This document shows, piece after piece, positions 5,517 through 11,444 of a DNA stretch of 11,444 bases; position 1 is the first letter of the stretch, and the number at the start of each line of letters is the position of its first letter. A model generated the notes under the pieces. The model searched no databases and had not been told where the DNA came from. It was given only the letters and a program-made list of their open reading frames with translations. The stretch is from Crocinitomicaceae bacterium (lineage in GTDB: Bacteria > Bacteroidota > Bacteroidia > Flavobacteriales_G > Salibacteraceae). A program made the position numbers and the translations under genes. Location of the stretch: NCBI GenBank assembly GCA_018623405.1, contig JAAZVO010000067.1, forward strand, positions 1 through 11,444, written 5' to 3'.

Positions 5517-7085
5517 TTGAAGAATTTTCTGTTTGCCATTTTTCTTTTAGCTTTTGCAAGCTGTAACCTAGACTTAGGTAAACCTAGTTGGGATACGGGC
5601 GTAAAAGCTCCTATCCTTTCCTCCACCCTTTCATTAGATCAATTGGTAAAAGATTCATTGTTTATAAGAGGGGCAAATGCAGGAGATATCTCTTACATCC
5701 AATATCGCCAAAACCTAATTAAGCTTAAGGTAGATTCACTTTTTAAATTACCTGACACTACCAATACAGAGGTTTTTCAGTTGCCGTTTGGACCTATTGC
5801 TTTTGCACCCGGCCAAGTTTTAACTCAAGATACTACAACTACACGCTACAGGTTAAACGGAATTCAACTGCACGAAGCTACTTTTAGAGAAGGGAAATTA
5901 GCGCTAGAGGTATTCTCAAATATTCAAGAAGAAATTCAAATTCAATACTTAATTCCAAATTCATCTAAGCCGGGTGGATTTCCATTTTCATTTTCCATTT
6001 TTGTTCCTGCCGGGTCAATTTCAAATCCAACTATTTATCGCGACACTTTCGATTTAAGTGATTATATTGTTGATTTAAGAGGAAAAAACCAAGATCGTTC
6101 AAATACCATTACTGCACTTTTTTCTGCTAGCATTTCTCCTAACGCTGCAGCAAATATTTCACTTAATACAAGCGATTATATAACCATTAACACAACTTTG
6201 GTTAATACCATTCCAGAATATGTTAGAGGCTTTTTTAGTAATCAAACCTTTGAGGTAGAAAAGCAATTTGCAGAGGCAGATGTGTTTAATATTTTTAAAA
6301 ATGGAAAAGTTGTATTTGGAGACCCAAATGTGAGTTTGTTTATTGAAAATCAGTTAGGGGTTGACTTTGCAGGTGTAGGTTTTAAAATAAGTGGAAAAAA
6401 CACCACTACAGGAAACGAGGTTGAATTACAAAGTCCGCTGCTAAATAACATTAAAGTTTCAAGGGCTTATAACGAGCCTGATAATAATCCACAATACAGG
6501 GCAAATAAAATAACAGCAACTTTCCGAAAAGAAAACTCCAACCTACAAGATGTACTTGCCATAAACCCCAACGAAATATGGTACGAAGCCAATATGGAGG
6601 TAAACCCACTAGGAAATATTAGTGGATATAATGATTTTGTGTATTACAATACAGGCATTCAACTTGGTATAGAAGTGTTGCTTCCCATGTTTTTTGATGA
6701 GCTATCTAATTTAGAAATTGTAGATACTGCTGCGTATATTTTTGAGAAAGACCCTGCCTACGATAATATCCAAGATGGATTTATTCAGCTAATGGTAAAA
6801 AACAACTTTGAGTTTCAAATATCTCCATCATTAATTATTTTCAGCGAGGATGGTGAAGTATTAGACACCTTGCTAGATTACTCTACTCCTATTCCTGGAG
6901 AAACAACACGTATGATTCCCATACCTGTAAATCAAGAAAAATTAGGTGCATTGTACGATGGAAAAAAGATGTTGGTGCGCATGAAAATAGACCATTTTTC
7001 AAGTACAGCCATAAGAGCCTATACAAGTGATAATGCAGAAATTACGCTTATTTCAGATTTTAACTACCGATTAAATATCAAGTGA
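5517..7085 (+). CDS. Putative outer-membrane lipoprotein, unknown function
   Basis: The 522-residue protein begins with a lipoprotein signal: MKNFLFAIFLLAFAS then Cys16, followed by NLDLGK. Only one acidic residue follows the Cys closely, so the usual Bacteroidota surface-export signal is weak and the side of the outer membrane is uncertain. The start must be TTG 5517: an in-frame TAG lies at 5496, and this is the only start codon that keeps the signal. The mature part opens with PSWDTGVKAPILSSTLSLDQL, a style of N terminus I recall from uncharacterised Bacteroidota lipoproteins. The remainder is beta-rich with no catalytic motif I can name. It overlaps the next gene by 4 bases (GTGA at 7082-7085), so the two are co-translated and may act as a lipoprotein-barrel pair. 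Confidence 0.8.
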   Translation: MKNFLFAIFLLAFASCNLDLGKPSWDTGVKAPILSSTLSLDQLVKDSLFIRGANAGDISYIQYRQNLIKLKVDSLFKLPDTTNTEVFQLPFGPIAFAPGQVLTQDTTTTRYRLNGIQLHEATFREGKLALEVFSNIQEEIQIQYLIPNSSKPGGFPFSFSIFVPAGSISNPTIYRDTFDLSDYIVDLRGKNQDRSNTITALFSASISPNAAANISLNTSDYITINTTLVNTIPEYVRGFFSNQTFEVEKQFAEADVFNIFKNGKVVFGDPNVSLFIENQLGVDFAGVGFKISGKNTTTGNEVELQSPLLNNIKVSRAYNEPDNNPQYRANKITATFRKENSNLQDVLAINPNEIWYEANMEVNPLGNISGYNDFVYYNTGIQLGIEVLLPMFFDELSNLEIVDTAAYIFEKDPAYDNIQDGFIQLMVKNNFEFQISPSLIIFSEDGEVLDTLLDYSTPIPGETTRMIPIPVNQEKLGALYDGKKMLVRMKIDHFSSTAIRAYTSDNAEITLISDFNYRLNIK

Positions 7086-8329
7086 GAAAGTATTTACTCA
7101 TAGTATTTTTTTCTGCGAATTACTTTTTCGGTAATGCTCAATTTCAGCAGTATTTTGGCAATTTAGATACACTTCAAACTCAATTAAATATTTCATCAGA
7201 AAATTATTTCCAATCAAATTTTATCACCGGAAAAATTGCATCAGATATAGTTTTTAGCAAGTTCATTACAGAAGAGACAAAAAACAGCTTACTAAACAGA
7301 AAAGGTCCATACAACCACGCGCTTTTTGAGGCTAAGCAGCAATTTGGTATTCAATACAGGTTAAAAAAGAATATAGCACTAGGTTTAACACTTGAGGACC
7401 GAATATTAGGTTATGGTTCTTTTTTTGACGAGTTAGTGGTTTTAGCTGTTTTTGGAAATAGAAATTTTGGCGAAAAAACCTTTAGGCTAAAAGATTCCTA
7501 CTTTAATTTAGTTAGATTCCAAACCTTGCTTCCTACTTTTTCCTATCAGCTAAAAAACAATCATCAACTTAAAGTTGGAGTTGGATTTATAAACGGTCAA
7601 AGACTTATTCAGGCCAATACTTCAAATTCAAATATGTATGTTTCTGAGTTTGGAGACTACATTGAAATGAACGTATATGGCTCTTTTACTACTTCAGATA
7701 CTTCAAACACAGGTTTTTTAACCAATAATGGTAATGGAATAAATATTCAGTTGAGTTACCAAATTCCATTTTCGTTTTTAGAGGATGAATATCTTAAGGG
7801 AAAACTTGAGTTTTTCGTAAAGGATTTAGGTTTTGTTAGTTTTAATGATAAGAGCCTTTCTTTTATTCAAGAAAATGAATTCTACAATTACGAGGGAGTT
7901 CAAATACCAAATTTAACCAACTACCCTGCTAGAATTTTTCAAGAGCAAAGTCCTGATACTTTATTAGATGATCTTTTAGCGCAAAATAGTTTAGTGAAGC
8001 CAACTTTTAATTTGCCTTTTAGTGTTGGGGTTAGCCATGTTCAGGCGCTTTCCACAAAAAGTGTAATTAATTATGGTGTTGTTTACAGAAATATGACCAA
8101 TTACAGGCCAATGGCGTTTTGCTATTATCAAAACCAATTAAATCAGTGGTTGGCGTTAAGTGGTAATTTTCACTTTTTAGGAATGGGTAATTTTGCAATT
8201 GGTGGTGGATTAGATTTAAGTTGGAATAGTTTAACATTTTCAATGAATACCGCTAACCTTAATGGTTTGATATTCAAACAATCACAAACAGGGTTAGGTG
8301 TTTTTGCCAATCTTAAATATAACTTATAA
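7082..8329 (+). CDS. Putative outer-membrane barrel protein (DUF5723-like)
   Basis: This 415-residue protein starts at GTG 7082, overlapping the lipoprotein stop in GTGA. The N terminus MRKYLLIVFFSANYFFGNAQ is a signal peptide with probable cleavage after NA. The rest is made of alternating strands with Gly and aromatic residues, such as NIALGLTLEDRILGYGSFF, HQLKVGVGFINGQRLI and GINIQLSYQIPFSF, ending LGVFANLKYNL, consistent with an outer-membrane beta-barrel. The overall style, including an N-terminal LNISSENYFQSNFITG segment, resembles proteins grouped as DUF5723 in Bacteroidota; I cannot confirm this without a profile search. The last residue is Leu rather than the aromatic residue usual in the barrel assembly signal. 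Its spacing to kdsA is 3 bases, so it belongs to the same transcript. The function is unknown. Confidence 0.75.
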   Translation: MRKYLLIVFFSANYFFGNAQFQQYFGNLDTLQTQLNISSENYFQSNFITGKIASDIVFSKFITEETKNSLLNRKGPYNHALFEAKQQFGIQYRLKKNIALGLTLEDRILGYGSFFDELVVLAVFGNRNFGEKTFRLKDSYFNLVRFQTLLPTFSYQLKNNHQLKVGVGFINGQRLIQANTSNSNMYVSEFGDYIEMNVYGSFTTSDTSNTGFLTNNGNGINIQLSYQIPFSFLEDEYLKGKLEFFVKDLGFVSFNDKSLSFIQENEFYNYEGVQIPNLTNYPARIFQEQSPDTLLDDLLAQNSLVKPTFNLPFSVGVSHVQALSTKSVINYGVVYRNMTNYRPMAFCYYQNQLNQWLALSGNFHFLGMGNFAIGGGLDLSWNSLTFSMNTANLNGLIFKQSQTGLGVFANLKYNL

Positions 8330-8332
8330 GCA

Positions 8333-9139
8333 ATGGTTAATTCAATAATAAATTCAATAAACAACAGCAATAATTTCTTTTTAATTGCAGGACCATGCGT
8401 GGTTGAAAACGAAGATCTTTTAATGACCCTTGCTGAAAGTGTAAAGCGTACTACAGAAAGATTAGGAATTCCATACATTTTTAAATCTTCTTACAGAAAA
8501 GCTAATAGGTCTAAGGCAAGTTCGTTTACAGGTATTGGAGATGAAAAAGCCCTTAAACTTTTAGGAAAAGTTAAAACCACTTTTGACCTTCCCATTTTAA
8601 CAGACATACATTTACCTGAAGAAGCAGCAATGGCTGCAGAATATGCGGATATTTTGCAAATTCCTGCCTTTTTGTGTCGCCAAACCGATTTATTAGAAGC
8701 TGCAGCAAAAACAGGAAAGATTGTAAATATTAAAAAAGGACAATTTTTAGGAGCAGGCTCTATGAAGTTTGCAGCAGAAAAAGTTACAGATTCAGGAAAT
8801 CCCAACGTTTGGCTAACAGAAAGAGGAACTACCTTTGGTTACCAAGATTTAGTGGTAGATTTTAGGGGGATTCCAGAGATGCAAAGCTTTGGACATAAAG
8901 TAGTATATGATGTTACACACTCATTACAAAGACCCAACCAAGGCAGCGGTGTTACGGGAGGTCAGCCCGAGTTAATTGCTACCATGGCAAAAGCAGGCAT
9001 TGCAGTGGGCGCAGATGGTTTATTTATTGAAACCCACCCCGAACCCTCAAAAGCTTTAAGCGATGGCGCCAATATGTTACCCCTAGCCCAACTAGATGGA
9101 TTAATGGAAAAACTTACCCAATTAAAAGCTGCCCTTTGA
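8333..9139 (+). CDS. kdsA: 3-deoxy-8-phosphooctulonate (KDO-8-P) synthase, metal-dependent type
   Basis: KdsA condenses phosphoenolpyruvate with arabinose-5-phosphate to make KDO-8-phosphate, the precursor of the KDO in the lipopolysaccharide inner core. The 268-residue protein shows IAGPCVVEN (18-26), KSSYRKANRSKASSFTG (51-67), LTDIHLPEEA (89-98), ILQIPAFLCRQTDLL (107-121), NIKKGQF (132-138), RGTTFGYQDLVVDFRGIP (164-181), VVYDVTHSLQRPN and TGGQPELI. Cys22, His196, Glu233 and Asp244 keep exactly the spacing of the metal ligands Cys11, His185, Glu222 and Asp233 of the Aquifex aeolicus enzyme. The metal-independent E. coli type has Asn at the Cys position. The first 14 residues are low complexity (MVNSIINSINNSNN). 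It sits 3 bases after the barrel gene and overlaps the next gene in TTGA, so it is embedded in an outer-membrane protein unit. Confidence 0.96.
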   Translation: MVNSIINSINNSNNFFLIAGPCVVENEDLLMTLAESVKRTTERLGIPYIFKSSYRKANRSKASSFTGIGDEKALKLLGKVKTTFDLPILTDIHLPEEAAMAAEYADILQIPAFLCRQTDLLEAAAKTGKIVNIKKGQFLGAGSMKFAAEKVTDSGNPNVWLTERGTTFGYQDLVVDFRGIPEMQSFGHKVVYDVTHSLQRPNQGSGVTGGQPELIATMAKAGIAVGADGLFIETHPEPSKALSDGANMLPLAQLDGLMEKLTQLKAAL

Positions 9140-10527
9140 AATTAATAGTTAGTTTTTGCTTTTTAGTTTTTGGATTAGCTGTTTTTGGGCAGAATGATAC
9201 GGCTTATTATTCCTATTTTGGAGGAGATAAGAGTGATCAACTTATTTCTGTAATTGATAACCAAAATGGAACTTTCTCTTTACTAGGTTATACTTCTTCA
9301 ATCGGAAATGGTAGCACTGACATAATCGTTTTTGATATCGATACAAACCTGAATTTGGTAAATCAGTTTTCTGTAGGCACACCATATATAGAAAAAGCTT
9401 CCGGTTTTGTAAAAGTTTCTAATAACTATTTTATTTCAGGGTTGACAAATGGTTGGGGAAATGGACAATACGAAGGATACTTATTAAAAACAGATACTAT
9501 AGGAACTATATTATTTGAAAAAACATTTGGTGGTGAATCATGGGATGAATTATTGAATATTGTTTACTTCAATGGTTTTATTTCCATTTTAAGCTATGAA
9601 ACAATCAAGGATACTTCAAAGTATTTGTTGTATGCTATTGATACTTTAGGTAATAATATTTCAAAACAAGTTCTTCCATCAGATGATATAATTTACTCCA
9701 GTTTATTTTCAAATGGTGATACAATATTTTTAGCAGGTTCAAAAATTGTAAATGGAAAACAAGATGCATATCTAGTTAGTTTTCAGATCATTAATAACAA
9801 CTTTAAAGAGGTTTTTTCAAAAACTTATGATTTTGATCAAAATCAAAAAATAGTAAAGGGGAAAGTAATTGGAAATGAAATTTTCTTAATGGGTGAAAGT
9901 AACTTCATCTCAACTAATGACAATTATGACGTCTATTTAGCATCATATTCGGTTACTGACGGAGCCTTTAATTGGTCTAGCCACTATGGCTCGAGTACAA
10001 TTGGTAATGATTATTCCACAGATATTTATAAATACAATAACCAACTTTACTTATGCGGTACTACAAATAGCTATGGTCAAGGACAAAACGATTTCTATCC
10101 ATTAATTTTAAGTGAAACAGGTTCCTTTATTGATGGAACAACTTTTGGCAACGAAAGAGATGAATGGGCAAATTCAATAATAAAAACTCCAAGTTGGCTG
10201 TTTATTTTTGGCACCTCAGAAGATGATGGCATCTCTTATGAAGATATTCTTGTTTTAAAAACAAAAAGATTTATTCCATTTCCTCCAAGAAAATATTCTA
10301 AAACTGACTTTTTATCACAAAATGTTGTAAACCATATTGCTGAAAATAAAATAATAAAAACACCTCAATTTGATGAAGTTAAAGTTTACAATTTATTAGG
10401 TCAAGAAATTTATAGAGGTTCAGACTTTTCAAAACTTTACACAGAAAAAGAACAACTTCTGATAGTAAATTTCTTTTTCAAAAATCAATTTATAGAAAGT
10501 AAAAAAATATTGCAGACTCGAAACTAA
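9136..10527 (+). CDS. Secreted seven-repeat beta-propeller protein with T9SS-like C terminus
   Basis: This 463-residue protein starts at TTG 9136, overlapping the kdsA stop by 4 bases. MKLIVSFCFLVFGLAVFGQ is a signal peptide. Seven degenerate repeats of 40-50 residues follow, at about 28-70, 80-120, 131-172, 181-216, 231-275, 284-328 and 337-377. Each runs roughly FGG..D.....(I/V)..-N-G-.-(Y/F)(I/L)-G-T/S...-(Y/D)-(D/G)-x-(L/I)-(L/V)...D..G, the pattern of SBBP or delta-60-type propeller blades, so a single seven-bladed propeller is likely. The C-terminal part (about 411-460), with VKVYNLLGQEIYRG and a closing KKILQTR, resembles a T9SS type A sorting domain, though the usual GVYFVKI core is reduced to LLIVNFFFKN. 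If functional, the protein is exported to the surface by T9SS. The binding target is unknown. Its stop overlaps that of the convergent OmpA-like gene by 4 bases. Confidence 0.8.
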   Translation: MKLIVSFCFLVFGLAVFGQNDTAYYSYFGGDKSDQLISVIDNQNGTFSLLGYTSSIGNGSTDIIVFDIDTNLNLVNQFSVGTPYIEKASGFVKVSNNYFISGLTNGWGNGQYEGYLLKTDTIGTILFEKTFGGESWDELLNIVYFNGFISILSYETIKDTSKYLLYAIDTLGNNISKQVLPSDDIIYSSLFSNGDTIFLAGSKIVNGKQDAYLVSFQIINNNFKEVFSKTYDFDQNQKIVKGKVIGNEIFLMGESNFISTNDNYDVYLASYSVTDGAFNWSSHYGSSTIGNDYSTDIYKYNNQLYLCGTTNSYGQGQNDFYPLILSETGSFIDGTTFGNERDEWANSIIKTPSWLFIFGTSEDDGISYEDILVLKTKRFIPFPPRKYSKTDFLSQNVVNHIAENKIIKTPQFDEVKVYNLLGQEIYRGSDFSKLYTEKEQLLIVNFFFKNQFIESKKILQTRN

Positions 10528-11444
10528 ATCCCCACAACCCTAAACTCTGTCCTTCGGTTATTGGCTCTGCCCTGCTCTGTTTCGTTGGTATCTATTGGCT
10601 TGTTTTGGCCGTATCCTTTATAACTTAGCCTTTCTTCAGCAATACCCGAATTAATTAAATAATTGTAAACAGATTTTGCCCTATTTTCAGAAAGAATTTG
10701 GTTATCTTCCTCACTACCAATGTTATCGGTATGACCGCCAATTTCAATTTTTAATTTTGAATTCTTTTCTAAAAAGTTTACCAACTTATTCAACTCAGCT
10801 CTTGAGGTATTCATCAATTCAAAGCTTCCTGTTTCGTAAAAAATATTTTTTAGTACAACGGTTTTGCCAACGTTAATTTTCTCAAGATCAATAATCACAG
10901 AAAAATCTTTTTTGCTGCTTTCATCAATAATAAACTGCTCTGATTGAAATAAATAACCTTCTGCTGTAACATTGGCTGCGTATTGGGTATTTTCAGGCAA
11001 AGCAATAATGTAAGTTCCATCTAGCTCATCTGAAATTGCTGAAGCTACTACCTGCTCAGTGGCAAGTTCTACAATTTCAATTTTTGCCTGAACTCCCTTT
11101 TTGGTTTTTGCATCTCTTACCAAACCTTTGGTATAACTCACCGGATTAGGTCTTGCATTTTCATACAACTCAAAACTGTAAATGTCTAGGTCTCCAATAC
11201 CAACATCTCTATCTGAGGCAAAATAGGCCATTTCGCCTTGGGCATCAACCACCAAGCCATGCTCATCATTGTAAGTATTTATGGGATAGCCAACATTCAC
11301 AGGTTCTCCCCAAGTACCATCGTCTTGTTTTCTTACATAAAAAACATCCATTCCTCCCATGCCCGGATAACCATCAGAAGAGAAATAGAGTGTTTTACCA
11401 TCGGGATGAATTAAGGGGGTTTGCTCATTGTATTTGGTATTAAA
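10524..11444 (-). CDS. PD40/CRD/OmpA-family envelope protein, N-terminal part missing
   Basis: The frame is open to the window edge, so the 306 residues seen are the C-terminal part; the internal ATG at 11360 is not the start. In order there are two PD40 beta-propeller repeats (TPLIHPDGKTLYFSSDG, 9-25, followed by GGMDVFY; and HGLVVDAQGEMAYFASDR, 62-79, followed by GDLDIYSF), a carboxypeptidase-regulatory-like beta-sandwich (about 105-185, KGLVRDAKTKKGV...DGTYIIALP), and an OmpA peptidoglycan-binding domain (about 195-306) with IEIGGHTDNIG (Asp240), LSENRAKSVYNYL, LSYKGYGQNKPI and ANNRRTEFRV (Arg297). The last two sites are those that hold diaminopimelate in OmpA domains. This order matches PorE of the type IX secretion system, whose N-terminal TPR region would lie outside the window, but many Bacteroidota OmpA proteins share it. 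It probably tethers an outer-membrane complex to the cell wall. Confidence 0.9.
   Translation of the reverse strand, partial: FNTKYNEQTPLIHPDGKTLYFSSDGYPGMGGMDVFYVRKQDDGTWGEPVNVGYPINTYNDEHGLVVDAQGEMAYFASDRDVGIGDLDIYSFELYENARPNPVSYTKGLVRDAKTKKGVQAKIEIVELATEQVVASAISDELDGTYIIALPENTQYAANVTAEGYLFQSEQFIIDESSKKDFSVIIDLEKINVGKTVVLKNIFYETGSFELMNTSRAELNKLVNFLEKNSKLKIEIGGHTDNIGSEEDNQILSENRAKSVYNYLINSGIAEERLSYKGYGQNKPIDTNETEQGRANNRRTEFRVVGI

Noticed and set aside
8170..8805. Two minus-strand open frames (8170-8478 and 8491-8805)
   Set aside because: Both are antisense to the barrel and kdsA genes, whose own frames are strongly supported.
10676..11443. Two plus-strand open frames (10676-10876 and 11153-11443)
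   Set aside because: They are antisense to the OmpA-family gene, with Cys/His-rich, low-quality translations typical of shadows.
1..11444. Defence system, mobile element, phage or CRISPR content
   Set aside because: I saw no transposase, integrase, repeat-spacer array, restriction or toxin-antitoxin signature. rarA is a housekeeping repair gene here.

Overview
The window reads as chromosomal DNA from a member of the Bacteroidota, most likely a Flavobacteriales-type organism. The support is AT-rich sequence; several exact copies of the Bacteroidota -7 promoter element TAnnTTTG and few clear Shine-Dalgarno sites; outer-membrane barrels, a lipoprotein and a PD40/carboxypeptidase-regulatory/OmpA protein typical of the phylum; a secreted beta-propeller with a weak C-terminal module resembling a type IX secretion (T9SS) sorting domain; and short KdsA and MurQ forms. 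No mobile element, CRISPR array, tRNA or rRNA is visible.

Layout. (1) 1-1446, plus strand: the 3' part of an outer-membrane beta-barrel gene abutting murQ (N-acetylmuramic acid 6-phosphate etherase, peptidoglycan recycling) with no gap. (2) About 1489-2151: a single-gene unit for a secreted YceI-family protein. Its signal peptide can only be completed from an ATA or ATC codon. It ends at a strong hairpin that serves as a bidirectional terminator with the convergent pepD gene. (3) 2163-4955: divergent pepD (M20 family Xaa-His dipeptidase) and rarA (AAA+ replication/recombination ATPase), separated by 51 bp that holds two overlapping promoters. (4) 4949-5377, minus strand: a four-helix membrane protein of unknown function whose 3' end overlaps that of rarA, with a good promoter and palindromes upstream. 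(5) 5517-10527, plus strand: a tightly packed four-gene unit made of a lipoprotein, an outer-membrane barrel-like protein, kdsA (KDO-8-phosphate synthase, lipopolysaccharide core) and a secreted seven-repeat beta-propeller. Three of its four genes start with TTG or GTG, and two junctions are 4-base stop/start overlaps. (6) 10524-11444, minus strand: the C-terminal 306 residues of a PD40-CRD-OmpA protein with a domain order like the T9SS-associated protein PorE.

The shared theme is the cell envelope: peptidoglycan recycling, lipopolysaccharide core synthesis, outer-membrane proteins, and a peptidoglycan-binding OmpA protein. The best candidate for something not yet described is the co-translated lipoprotein/barrel/kdsA/propeller cluster. 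The most unusual single observation is the apparent AUA or AUC start of the YceI gene. Most of the remaining content is ordinary core-genome material.
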